A program made the position numbers and the translations under genes. A stretch of DNA of 64,000 nt from an uncultured Anaerolineae bacterium (GTDB taxonomy: Bacteria > Chloroflexota > Anaerolineae > Aggregatilineales > Phototrophicaceae): assembly GCA_938022205.1 (NCBI GenBank), contig CALIEB010000005.1, forward strand, positions 62,001 to 126,000. The letters are read 5' to 3'. Position 1 is the first letter of the stretch; each line of letters begins with the position of its first letter. Below are positions 18,110-26,316 of the stretch, piece after piece. Below the pieces are notes generated by a model, which was given only the letters and a program-made list of their open reading frames with translations, made no database searches and was not told the origin of the DNA.

Positions 18110-18980
18110 ACTTCTCCACCCAGTCTAAACGTGCTTGACGCACAGGAAATAAAGACTCCACGAGTTTATCATATTCACCGCCCAGCAGCATGGTTTCCAT
18201 AATGGCAAGCTGCACGCGAAAGCGCGCCAGCAGCACCGCAACGGCGCGACTGTTGGTGCTGATAATGTCGCCCATCATCTTAATGTCGCTGGCGGCAAGG
18301 CGCGACATATCACGAAAGCCACCCGCCGCTAGCTCCCAAAACGCCTCGTCGCGGCGCGCCTCGTTGGCAATCGTCGCCACCAACGACGCGCTGAGAATAT
18401 AGGGCAAGTGGCTAATGCCCGCCACAATGCTGTCATGGCGTTCTGCGTCCATCTCAACGGCCTGCGCGCCCAACGCCTCAACCAGCGACAAGGCGCGTAG
18501 GCGCGTAGCGGGCGTAGTACGGCGCGTGGCGCACAGCACAAAGGGTCTGCCGACGTAGAGTGTGCCGTCTGCCGCTGCAATACCGTTGGTCTCTTTGCCC
18601 GTCATGGGATGTCCGCCGATGGCGTGAATGCCAATCGGCAGCCGCCCCATCGCCTCGCAGATGTCATGCTTGGTGCTGCCAATGTCAATCAGCAGCGTGT
18701 TGGAGCGCAGAAAACTGCCAATCTGCAGCGACACAATGTCGCGGATGACGCGCACTGGTGCCGCCAACACCACCGTCTCCGCGTCCATCACGCCCGCTTT
18801 GAGGTCATCCGTCACGCGGTCAACAATGCCGTGCTGAATAGCGTAGGCGCGCGTTTCTGCCGAGCTATCAACGCCTGTGATGATGTCGGCGCGGTCACGC
18901 AGAGCCAGCGCAAACGACGCGCCCATCAATCCCAAGCCAACGACCGCCAAATGCTTGGTACGAAAGCCGCTTTGTGTCAT
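18027..18980 (-). CDS. tyrA: Prephenate dehydrogenase
   Basis: Oxidative decarboxylation of prephenate (or arogenate) on the tyrosine branch. 317 residues from the ATG at 18980. The N-terminal Rossmann motif is VGLGLMGASFALAL, followed by STKHDI and GGHPMTGKE, the conserved prephenate-site histidine region, and the helical C-terminal domain. No ACT domain follows, so there is no obvious built-in feedback site. The upstream frame to 19163 is antisense read-through in the chorismate mutase gene and is rejected. Its C-terminal end overlaps aroA. It follows the chorismate mutase gene, which supplies prephenate, by 13 nt. Confidence 0.93.
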   Translation of the reverse strand: MTQSGFRTKHLAVVGLGLMGASFALALRDRADIITGVDSSAETRAYAIQHGIVDRVTDDLKAGVMDAETVVLAAPVRVIRDIVSLQIGSFLRSNTLLIDIGSTKHDICEAMGRLPIGIHAIGGHPMTGKETNGIAAADGTLYVGRPFVLCATRRTTPATRLRALSLVEALGAQAVEMDAERHDSIVAGISHLPYILSASLVATIANEARRDEAFWELAAGGFRDMSRLAASDIKMMGDIISTNSRAVAVLLARFRVQLAIMETMLLGGEYDKLVESLFPVRQARLDWVEKYEQKRQNGQVHRTITPPAAGHGAGSGG

Positions 18981-18993
18981 ACCGTCACCGTTC

Positions 18994-19371
18994 CTAGCCT
19001 TGTTTGTGTTGTTGAGTAAGGTCAGGGCGCAGCACCGCCGCGCCACGCAAGAAGACGTGCTGCAAGCTGCTTGCGGGTTTATCCGTGTTCCAATGAATAA
19101 GCACACGCACGCACATGGGCAACCCGTTCGGCACCGCCATCTCTTGAAAGCCCATGAGCGCAACGTTGTGCCAGCCCATGTCCCGCGCCGCTTTGGCAGG
19201 ATAGCACGCCGTCAGGTCGGGCGTGGTCGTGAAGAGAATGCTCGCCACGTCCTCCTCTTCAATGCCGTTGCGTTCAATCATTGCCAGCAACAGCTCTTTC
19301 GTCGCGCTCAAGATGGCTTCGCTGGTGTCTGCGTCTGTCGTGGTTGCGCCGCGCACGCCTCGCACTGTCAT
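18994..19371 (-). CDS. aroH: Chorismate mutase, AroH type
   Basis: A 125-residue monofunctional chorismate mutase of the Bacillus AroH trimeric class, converting chorismate to prephenate. Diagnostic blocks are VRGVRGATTTD at the start, TTTPDLTACYPAKAARD, and the C-terminal HVFLRGAAVLRPDLT. AGGGGAAG precedes the ATG. It is the first gene after the trp terminator and leads the aroH-tyrA-aroA-aroE group. No separate strong promoter is evident in the 30 bases before it, so some read-through of the terminator is likely. Confidence 0.94.
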   Translation of the reverse strand: MTVRGVRGATTTDADTSEAILSATKELLLAMIERNGIEEEDVASILFTTTPDLTACYPAKAARDMGWHNVALMGFQEMAVPNGLPMCVRVLIHWNTDKPASSLQHVFLRGAAVLRPDLTQQHKQG

Positions 19372-19400
19372 TGGTCTTCCCCTGTGATATAGATTGGCAC

Positions 19401-19432
19401 AAAAAAAGCGCAGGGCAGGCTGCCTTGCGCTT
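19401..19432 (-). terminator. Intrinsic terminator at the end of the trp operon
   Basis: On the minus strand a near-perfect GC-rich stem (about 12 bp with one G-U pair; the plus-strand arms are AGCGCAGGGCAG and CTGCCTTGCGCT) is followed by seven T residues. It lies between trpA and the aroH gene. Confidence 0.85.
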
Positions 19433-19453
19433 CTGTATCACGTTGCTATCTTG

Positions 19454-19537
19454 CTAGTGACCAAACCAAAGCAAACCGCCTGTGCGAAGAGCGTGCTTGC
19501 CACAATAATAATAGGTCTTGAACGTGTGTTTGGTCAT
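19454..19537 (-). CDS. Possible 27-residue peptide after trpA
   Basis: A short ATG-to-TAG frame in the 218-base gap between trpA and the aroH gene, wholly upstream of the terminator. It begins MTKHTFKTYYYCGKH and ends GGLLWFGH, so it has Cys, His and aromatic residues. An AAGG lies about 12 nt before the ATG, which is too far for a good ribosome site. No family is recognised. It may be chance; conservation in related genomes would decide. Confidence 0.3.
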   Translation of the reverse strand: MTKHTFKTYYYCGKHALRTGGLLWFGH

Positions 19538-19588
19538 TGTGCAAACTGCCTTATTTGTGCATGAGAATAGCGCGCTTTTGCGCGTCTG

Positions 19589-20395
19589 TCAAGCGAGTGC
19601 CGCGCGCAGACTTTGCGCTAGCGCACGCACTGCGTCGACACCTTGCGCGCCCGCCCGCACCAACGCGCTGCCGACAATAAAACCCTCGACCAAGCCGTTC
19701 ATCTGACGCGCATGGTCGGGCGTGCTGATGCCAAACCCTAGCACCAGTGGCGTTTGCACGCGCTGGCGGATGCGGGCAATGAACTCCATCAAGTCGCTGG
19801 GAAGTTCGGCGCGCGCACCCGTGATACCTGTCAGCGACACGACGTAGATAAACCCTGTCGCGTTGCTCGCCACCAAGTCCATGCGCTCGGCATTGCTCGT
19901 GGGCGCGAGAAAGAACACCAACGCCAATCCAGCAGCGCGACAGCTCTCGGCAAAATAGTGCGCTTCCTCCGGCGGCAAATCTGGCACAATCAGCCCGTCC
20001 ACGCCAACTTGCGCCGCGTCCGCGACAAAGCGCGCCGCCCCATACGCCAGCAGCGGGTTGGCGTAGCTCATCATCAGCATGGGCTGTGTCACGCCACGCG
20101 CCCGCAGCGTGCGCACCGCTTCAAGGCAGCGGCGCACGGTCACGCCCTGCTGCAAGGCGTGGTAGGTGGCGGATTGAATGACCGCGCCATCAGCGATAGG
20201 GTCGCTGAACGGCACACCAATCTCAAAGCCGTCCGCGCCGACCTGCGCCATTGCCTCAATCGCCGCCAACGATGTCTCGTAATCGGGATAGCCTATCGGA
20301 TAGTACGGCAAAAACGCGGCGCGCCCTTGCGCCTTTGCCGTCGCAAACATAGCCTCAATGGCTGCTAAACCATGCGTGGTTCGTGTTTCGCTCAT
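19589..20395 (-). CDS. trpA: Tryptophan synthase alpha chain
   Basis: Cleaves indole-3-glycerol phosphate to indole, which is channelled to TrpB. A 268-residue TIM barrel with the catalytic glutamate in FEIGVPFSDP and aspartate in PIADGAVIQS, and LVFFLAPTS and GFGISTPDHA in the phosphate-binding part. Full length. It is separated from trpB by the DUF429 gene, whereas trpB and trpA are usually adjacent. Confidence 0.96.
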   Translation of the reverse strand: MSETRTTHGLAAIEAMFATAKAQGRAAFLPYYPIGYPDYETSLAAIEAMAQVGADGFEIGVPFSDPIADGAVIQSATYHALQQGVTVRRCLEAVRTLRARGVTQPMLMMSYANPLLAYGAARFVADAAQVGVDGLIVPDLPPEEAHYFAESCRAAGLALVFFLAPTSNAERMDLVASNATGFIYVVSLTGITGARAELPSDLMEFIARIRQRVQTPLVLGFGISTPDHARQMNGLVEGFIVGSALVRAGAQGVDAVRALAQSLRAALA

Positions 20396-20462
20396 GCGTT
20401 CGTGCCTCTCTTGGCGTGCGCCGTCGCGCCGCCGTTTAGGTCATCCCAATCAGTCCGCGCAA

Positions 20463-21254
20463 TCAAACGGTTAACCGCTTTTTCAAGCGGTAAATAAAGC
20501 CCTCTTGTGCTGCATGCGTGCGTTCGGCTTCGGTCGCATAAGGCGGGAGCTTGTCACTGGCATCGAAGAACTGCGCGTTATAGCCCGCTATCAAGCAGGC
20601 TGCCACGCTATCCGCCTCATCTTGCGACGTGATGTTTTGTTTAGGAAACCAAACACCACACCGCCAAAATGACCGAAGACGAAAATTAAATTCGACGGAG
20701 CGCGACACATTCAGCCCGTGCCAAACTTGCGAGGGATAGACCTCTATCACTATAGCTTGCGCGCCCTCTATCGGCAAGTGTGGGTAAATGGCCACGCCCG
20801 CTCGATGTAGCATCGCCAAGAGCTTGCCGCCGCTGTAAAGCATGGGCAACAACGCGGGATTGACGCGTTTGCAACCGCTGTATGCCTGCGCAGCGACATC
20901 GGTGGCGCGACAAAACAGGTCATGCTGCGTGCATTTGCGCTCGCTACGCCCTACTTTTGCCTCTATCCAAGCATAAAACTCACGGCGCGACATCGCCAAG
21001 CATACCTCGTAAAGCTGCAAGGGTGAGGCAAGCTCCAACGCCGCTAGTGCTTGCGTGGACAAGCTAAACGGAAAATCCAGTCCCCACACGCCTTGCGAGC
21101 GCACAATAGCCGCGAATAAGTCCATGCGGTCGTCGCATGGCACAATCTCGCTGATAGTCAGGTGCGTAAAATCAGCGTGGCCTTTGGCATAAGCGAGGCG
21201 CGGCGTGCGTGCGCCGCTAAAATCCGCACCGTAAACAGGCGTAAAAAGCAACAT
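20463..21254 (-). CDS. DUF429 protein (predicted RNase H-like) inside the trp operon
   Basis: A 263-residue DUF429-family protein, related to a predicted RNase H-fold nuclease group. Acidic positions fit the family: GADFSGA at the N-terminus, GLDFPFSL near residue 59, EVYPSQ near 170 and SQDEADSVAA near 205. The molecular function of the family is not established. Its start codon shares one base with the trpB stop and trpA follows 67 bases later, so it is transcribed with trp. I know of no role for this family in tryptophan synthesis. Confidence 0.8.
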   Translation of the reverse strand: MLLFTPVYGADFSGARTPRLAYAKGHADFTHLTISEIVPCDDRMDLFAAIVRSQGVWGLDFPFSLSTQALAALELASPLQLYEVCLAMSRREFYAWIEAKVGRSERKCTQHDLFCRATDVAAQAYSGCKRVNPALLPMLYSGGKLLAMLHRAGVAIYPHLPIEGAQAIVIEVYPSQVWHGLNVSRSVEFNFRLRSFWRCGVWFPKQNITSQDEADSVAACLIAGYNAQFFDASDKLPPYATEAERTHAAQEGFIYRLKKRLTV

Positions 21255-22477
21255 TATGCACTCCCTAGCAAGCCTATCACCGTGTCGAGGTCTTTGTCGC
21301 CGCGCCCGCTCAGGTTGACCAGCAGGACACTGTCTTTAGGCATAGTCGGCGCGCGCTTGATAACTTCGGCAATGGCGTGCGCGCTCTCCAACGCGGGAAT
21401 GATGCCCTCATATTGGCTCAGCGTTTGAAAGGCACGCATGGTTTCTTCGTCAGTGGCAAAGGTGTAGTGCGCCCGCTCGAGCGAGCGCAAGTAGGCGTGT
21501 TCGGGTCCGACAGACGGGTAATCCAGCCCCGCGCTGATGCTATGCGTTTCGCGCACCTGTCCATCTTCGTCTTGCATCACAAACGAGCGCGTGCCGTGCA
21601 AGATGCCAACGCGGCTCACGTCTGGGTTGGCGAAGCGCGCGGCGTGCTTGTCGGTGTTGATGCCGTATCCGCCTGCTTCGACACCGACGAGTTCGACGCT
21701 CTCGTCGTCGCGGAAGGCGTGGAACAAACCAATGGCGTTGCTGCCACCGCCCACGCAGGCAACGCACACGTCAGGCAGCTGCCCCGTCGCTGCGAGAATT
21801 TGCTGGCGCGCCTCCATGCCAATGACGCTTTGAAAGTCACGCACCATCATTGGATACGGGTGGGGTCCCAACGCCGACCCCAGCAGGTAGAACGTCGTGC
21901 GCACGTTGGTGACCCAATCGCGCATGGCTTCGTTAATCGCATCTTTCAGCGTCTTGCTGCCGCTCTCGACGGGCAGCACCTCTGCGCCCATCAAGCGCAT
22001 GCGAAAGACGTTGGGCTTTTGTCGCGCCATGTCGACGCTGCCCATATAGACGTGGCAGTCCAGCCCCAAAAGCGCGGCGGCGGTCGCACTGGCAACGCCG
22101 TGCTGCCCCGCGCCGGTCTCGGCAATCACGCGCCGCTTGCCCATGCGTTTTGCCAGCAACGCTTGCCCCAGCGCGTTGTTGATTTTGTGCGCGCCCGTGT
22201 GTGCAAGGTCTTCGCGCTTGAGATAAATGCGCGCGCCGCCCAAAAGCTCGGTTAACCGCTTGGCGTAAGTCAAGGGCGTGGGTCTGCCCACGTACGTTGC
22301 TTGCAAGTGGGCTAGCTCGGCATGAAAAGCAGGGTCTTGCAGTGCTTCGTCATACGCTGCTGTCAGTTCGTCCAACGCGGGCATAATTGTTTCCGGCACA
22401 AAGCGACCGCCAAATTCACCATAGTAGCCGCGTGCGTTTGGCACGTTGGGCGTTGTCTTGCGGATATACCGTTCCAT
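21254..22477 (-). CDS. trpB: Tryptophan synthase beta chain
   Basis: PLP enzyme joining indole and serine. 407 residues from the ATG at 22477, chosen because AAGGTGA lies 6 nt before it; the frame also has an ATG at 22510. The PLP lysine is Lys98 in [13 protein letters not shown], with [20 protein letters not shown] for phosphate binding, and [13 protein letters not shown]. This is the TrpB1 type, which pairs with TrpA. All active-site motifs are present. Confidence 0.96.
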   Translation of the reverse strand: MERYIRKTTPNVPNARGYYGEFGGRFVPETIMPALDELTAAYDEALQDPAFHAELAHLQATYVGRPTPLTYAKRLTELLGGARIYLKREDLAHTGAHKINNALGQALLAKRMGKRRVIAETGAGQHGVASATAAALLGLDCHVYMGSVDMARQKPNVFRMRLMGAEVLPVESGSKTLKDAINEAMRDWVTNVRTTFYLLGSALGPHPYPMMVRDFQSVIGMEARQQILAATGQLPDVCVACVGGGSNAIGLFHAFRDDESVELVGVEAGGYGINTDKHAARFANPDVSRVGILHGTRSFVMQDEDGQVRETHSISAGLDYPSVGPEHAYLRSLERAHYTFATDEETMRAFQTLSQYEGIIPALESAHAIAEVIKRAPTMPKDSVLLVNLSGRGDKDLDTVIGLLGSA

Positions 22478-22530
22478 CGCTTCACCTTTTTGTTGTCGTC
22501 TCGTTTTCATTTGTCACAAGCGTGTTTCTA

Positions 22531-23190
22531 TCACGCCCCGTAAACCGCCTGCATGAAAGCGTGCAGCTTGGCGTGGTCTTTCACGCCGGCTTGCCCGCTC
22601 TCTACGCCGCTGGCAACATCCACGCCCCAAGGGCGCAGCAGCGCGATGCGCTCGCCCACGTTCTCGGGGGTAAGTCCCCCCGCCAGCATGACGCGCGGCA
22701 CAACGTGCAGTACCGCCTGCGCCACGTCCAACGTGGTGGTCTCGCCGGTGCCACCGCGCAGCGTAGGGTGATAGGCATCGAGCAAAATTTGCGGCACGCG
22801 CTCGTCGTGCGGGAAAAATGGTTCGAAATAGCGACAGTCCTCATAGGCTTGCGCAGTGTTCATCGGTTGGATAGCTTTGTAGGCTTTGGGAAACAGCTCT
22901 TTAAGCGTGGCATCACTCTCGTCACCGCTCAGCTGGGCAAAATCCAGACCAACCTTGTCGACAACCGCCGTGATGTTGCTAACCGCCTCGTTGACGAACA
23001 CACCCACCAGCACGGGGCAGCTCGTGCCGTACTGTCGCCACAGCCCATCGCAAATTGCCGCCGCGTCTTCAGGGGCAATATAGCGCGGGCTGCGCTTGAA
23101 AAAGTTGAACCCGAGCAAATTCACGCCTAGTTCCACACACGCTTGCGCGTCTTCCCAGCGCGTTATGCCGCACACCTTCACGTAAGTCAT
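22531..23190 (-). CDS. trpF: Phosphoribosylanthranilate isomerase
   Basis: Amadori rearrangement of phosphoribosyl-anthranilate. 219 residues from the ATG at 23190, which overlaps the trpC stop by 4 bases. VKVCGITRWEDA carries the catalytic Cys, followed by GFNFFKRSPRYI; the catalytic Asp is in LLDAYHPTLRGGTG, and LAGGLTPENV is in the phosphate loop. The longer frame up to 23352 lies in antisense to trpC and is rejected. Confidence 0.95.
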   Translation of the reverse strand: MTYVKVCGITRWEDAQACVELGVNLLGFNFFKRSPRYIAPEDAAAICDGLWRQYGTSCPVLVGVFVNEAVSNITAVVDKVGLDFAQLSGDESDATLKELFPKAYKAIQPMNTAQAYEDCRYFEPFFPHDERVPQILLDAYHPTLRGGTGETTTLDVAQAVLHVVPRVMLAGGLTPENVGERIALLRPWGVDVASGVESGQAGVKDHAKLHAFMQAVYGA

Positions 23191-23999
23191 CGTCTCACCT
23201 CGCTGAACGCTCGCACAGTTTCGTCTATATGAGACGATTTTACCAAAGTTTCGCCCACCAGCACGGCGGACGCGCCCCACGCCGCCATTTGCGCAATGTC
23301 TGCGGGGGTGGCGATGCCGCTCTCTGCCACTAGTGTCACATCGGGCGGGCAAAGACGCGCCACGCGCTGCGTCGTCGCCAAATCCACCGCAAAAGTCTTG
23401 AGATTGCGATTGTTCACGCCCACCACGCGCGCACCCGCCGCCAATGCCCGCGCTAGCTCTGGCTCGTCATGCACTTCAACCAACGCCGTCATGCCAAGCT
23501 CGGCAATCAGCTGGATAAAGTCGCGCAGCTGCGCATCTGCCAACGCCATCACAATTAGCAGCAGGGCATCCGCGCCCGCCGCTCGCGCTTGGTACACTTG
23601 GTAAGGGTCAATCACAAATTCTTTGCGCAAACACGGCACAGGCACAGCGGCGCGCACGGCACGCAAGTCGTCCAAATGCCCCTGAAAGAACGTCTCATCG
23701 GTCAGCACCGAAATCGCGCTCGCGCCGTTCGCCGCGTAGTTGCGCGCCAACGCTAGCGGGTCAAAGTTCTCTAGCAGCACGCCCTTGCTCGGCGAGGCTT
23801 TTTTGACCTCAGCAATCAGGGCAACGGTTGGCTTGTGCAGTGCCGCCGCAAAGTCGCGCAGGTCAGCGCGGCGCGCCTCTGCTTCAGCGCGTACCTGCGC
23901 CAGCGGCACAGCCGCCGCGTCGCGCGCCACGTCCTGCAGCTTCTGTGCCAAAATGCGGTCGAGATAGGTTTGCGTCGTGATATAGCGCGCTGTTGTCAT
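23187..23999 (-). CDS. trpC: Indole-3-glycerol phosphate synthase
   Basis: Ring closure of CdRP to indole-3-glycerol phosphate. A 270-residue TIM barrel with LIAEVKKASPSKG (catalytic Glu and Lys), RKEFVIDPYQVYQA, LVEVHDEPEL, VVGVNNRNLKTF and VAESGI. It overlaps trpD upstream and trpF downstream by 4 bases each, so trpD-trpC-trpF are translationally coupled. Confidence 0.96.
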   Translation of the reverse strand: MTTARYITTQTYLDRILAQKLQDVARDAAAVPLAQVRAEAEARRADLRDFAAALHKPTVALIAEVKKASPSKGVLLENFDPLALARNYAANGASAISVLTDETFFQGHLDDLRAVRAAVPVPCLRKEFVIDPYQVYQARAAGADALLLIVMALADAQLRDFIQLIAELGMTALVEVHDEPELARALAAGARVVGVNNRNLKTFAVDLATTQRVARLCPPDVTLVAESGIATPADIAQMAAWGASAVLVGETLVKSSHIDETVRAFSEVRR

Positions 24000-25039
24000 G
24001 CCACCACACTCTGGCTATATTCAATGAGTGCGTCGAGTTTTTGCAGAGCCGCTCCGCTTGCTAACGTGTCTTGCGCAAGCGCAATGCCTTCGCGCAAGTC
24101 CACCACCACACCCGCCGCCAGCAACGCCGCCGCCGCGTTCAACAGCACGACATCGCGCTTTGCCCCCGTCTCGCTGCCGTCCAGCACAGCGCGCAAGATA
24201 GCAGCGTTCACGTCGGGCGTGCCGCCGCGCAGCTCGTTCACGTTCGCGCCCTCAAAGCCGTACTCGCGGGGGTCAAGCTCGTAGGTCTCAACGCTGCCGT
24301 CATCGTAAAGCCGGCTGATTTGGTTAGAGCCTGTGACCGTCAGCTCATCGAGATTGCCGTAGCCGCTGACGACCAACGCGCTCTTCGTCCCTAAGCCCTT
24401 CAGCACGTGCGCCAGCAAATCGGTGAGGTCAGGCGCGAACACGCCTAAGAGTTGACGGTTTGCGCCGGCCGGGTTGGTCAAAGGTCCCAAGATGTTAAAG
24501 ATGGTACGTACTCCCATCTCACGACGCGGATTGATAGCATACTTCATAGCAGGGTGCAGTTTGGCGGCGAAGAGAAAGCCAATGCCAACCTCATCAACAC
24601 ACTTGCCCACTTGTTCAGGCGTGAGGTCAAGGTTCACGCCAAGCGCACCCAACACGTCCGCGCTGCCGGCTTGGCTAGTGGCGGCGCGGTTGCCGTGCTT
24701 GGCGACGCGCACGCCCGCGCCCGCCGCCACAAACGCCACCGTCGTGCTGATGTTGAAGGTGTGCGACTTGTCGCCACCAGTGCCGCAGGTGTCCAGCAAA
24801 TCGCCGTTAGCTTGCACCGGCACTTTTTGCGCCTTGTCGCGCATGGCACGCGCGCTGCCAATAATCTCTTCAGGCGTTTCGCCCTTCATGCGCAGCCCCA
24901 TCAGATACGCGCCAATTTGGGCTTCTGTGGCTTCGCCGCTCATGATTTGCAGCATCACCTGTTCCGCCTCTTGCTCTTGCAGATGCCCAAAACGGCTGAT
25001 GAGGTCAATTGCACGCTGAATGGTCATTGTTGAAGTCAT
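23996..25039 (-). CDS. trpD: Anthranilate phosphoribosyltransferase
   Basis: Transfers phosphoribose from PRPP to anthranilate. 347 residues; the PRPP loop is DTCGTGGDKSHTFNIST, followed by KHGNRAATSQAGSADVLEALG-like sequence and HPAMKYAINPRREMG. Two in-frame ATGs lie at the N-terminus (25039 and 25027). Downstream overlap with trpC is 4 bases. Confidence 0.96.
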   Translation of the reverse strand: MTSTMTIQRAIDLISRFGHLQEQEAEQVMLQIMSGEATEAQIGAYLMGLRMKGETPEEIIGSARAMRDKAQKVPVQANGDLLDTCGTGGDKSHTFNISTTVAFVAAGAGVRVAKHGNRAATSQAGSADVLGALGVNLDLTPEQVGKCVDEVGIGFLFAAKLHPAMKYAINPRREMGVRTIFNILGPLTNPAGANRQLLGVFAPDLTDLLAHVLKGLGTKSALVVSGYGNLDELTVTGSNQISRLYDDGSVETYELDPREYGFEGANVNELRGGTPDVNAAILRAVLDGSETGAKRDVVLLNAAAALLAAGVVVDLREGIALAQDTLASGAALQKLDALIEYSQSVVA

Positions 25040-25051
25040 GCGCTGCCCTTT

Positions 25052-25633
25052 CTATGCCTGCGCCAAAACGGGCATGGTCAAGAAGTTTTGCAAAATGCGA
25101 ATACCGTTTAACGTCAAGATGCTTTCGGGGTGAAACTGCACGCCGACGACGGGGTAACGCTTGTGGCGCAAGCCCATAATCTCGCCGTCGTCCGTCCACG
25201 CTGTGACGACTAGCTCATCGGGCAAGGTCTCCTGCTCGACAATGAGGCTGTGGTAGCGTGTGGCTTGAAAGGGATTGCCCAGCCCGCGAAACAGCGGGTC
25301 ATCGTCGTGCTGAATCATGCTCACCTTGCCGTGCATTTGCTGCTTAGCATGCTTGACCACACCGCCGTAAACTTCGCCAATGGCTTGATGCCCAAGGCAC
25401 ACGCCCAAAATCGGCGTGGTCGCACCAAACGCGCGAATCACCGCGCAGGAAATGCCCGCGTCCTTAGGAAACCCAGGTCCAGGAGAGATGACGATGTGGG
25501 AGGGCGCAAGCGCAGCAATCTCATCGAGCGTGATTTGGTCGTTGCGCACCACGCGCAGTTGTGCGCCAAGCTCGCCCATTTCTTGCACAATGTTGTAGGT
25601 AAAGCTGTCGTAGTTGTCGATAATCAACATCAT
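25052..25633 (-). CDS. trpG: Anthranilate synthase component II (glutamine amidotransferase)
   Basis: Supplies ammonia from glutamine to TrpE. A 193-residue class I amidotransferase with the triad Cys79 in GVCLGHQAIG and His168/Glu170 in VQFHPES, plus the oxyanion loop SPGPGFP. It is stand-alone, not fused to trpE or trpD. It starts 2 nt after the stop of the phosphatase-like gene. Confidence 0.95.
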   Translation of the reverse strand: MMLIIDNYDSFTYNIVQEMGELGAQLRVVRNDQITLDEIAALAPSHIVISPGPGFPKDAGISCAVIRAFGATTPILGVCLGHQAIGEVYGGVVKHAKQQMHGKVSMIQHDDDPLFRGLGNPFQATRYHSLIVEQETLPDELVVTAWTDDGEIMGLRHKRYPVVGVQFHPESILTLNGIRILQNFLTMPVLAQA

Positions 25634-25635
25634 GA

Positions 25636-26286
25636 TTAAGACATCCTCTTTTCCATTTCGTCCATTGAAAACGTTTCCATTTTGTCGAGATGCGAGATGT
25701 CATCCAAAAGCCCAATCCGCCACACGTTGTCCCATTGGCGTTCAATGGTCGTCACTGACGAGTTCGAATAAGCATGCGAATTGGGGTTGTAGTCCGGCAC
25801 AAGGTCGGTGAGCAGCGTGCGAATGGCTGTCGAGTGCGTGATGATGCCGACAATCTCGCCACCGCCGCGCTGCATGATGTCCTCAAAGCACGCGCGCACG
25901 CGATCCACGACCTGGCGGCGCGACTCCCCCCCGGCGATTTGATAGTCGATAGGGTTAGCTTGCAGGCGCGCGTACTCTTCTGGATACCACGCAATAACCT
26001 CTTCCTGCGTCAAGCCCTGCCATTCGCCGATGTGCCGCTCGCGCAGACGACGGTCAGGAATGGGCGTGATACCCATCGCCTCCGCCAAGATGTTGGCAGT
26101 GTCCATCGCCCGCCGCAAATCGCTGGTATACAACGCTTTGATGCCCAGCGGCTGGATAAATTTGGCGAGACGCTGCACCTGCTCGCGCCCGTGTGCGTTC
26201 AGCGGCACAGCGACTTGACCTTGCCAGCGACGCATTCTGTTCCAATCCGTTTCGCCCGGTCGGATAAAGACAACCCGTTTAATCAT
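25636..26286 (-). CDS. Histidine phosphatase-like protein lacking the nucleophilic histidine
   Basis: A 216-residue protein with the fold motifs of the phosphoglycerate mutase-like histidine phosphatases, lying between trpE and trpG. The canonical RHGET motif reads IRPGETDWN: the codon after Arg9 is CCG, so the phosphorylated histidine is Pro10. The rest is kept: Arg58 in SDLRRAMDTA, Glu83 in RERHIGEWQG and His151 in ITHSTAIRT. A pseudo-enzyme or a binding role is therefore likely. AGAGGA precedes the ATG, and gaps to its neighbours are 30 and 2 nt, so it belongs to the operon. Confidence 0.85.
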   Translation of the reverse strand: MIKRVVFIRPGETDWNRMRRWQGQVAVPLNAHGREQVQRLAKFIQPLGIKALYTSDLRRAMDTANILAEAMGITPIPDRRLRERHIGEWQGLTQEEVIAWYPEEYARLQANPIDYQIAGGESRRQVVDRVRACFEDIMQRGGGEIVGIITHSTAIRTLLTDLVPDYNPNSHAYSNSSVTTIERQWDNVWRIGLLDDISHLDKMETFSMDEMEKRMS

Positions 26287-26316
26287 GACAAATCCTCTTC
26301 GTTAATTTTTTTTCTA

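Noticed and set aside
18981-19163. Extension of tyrA upstream of 18980
   Set aside because: It covers the aroH-type gene in another frame and has composition of a shadow frame; the Rossmann fold starts just after 18980.
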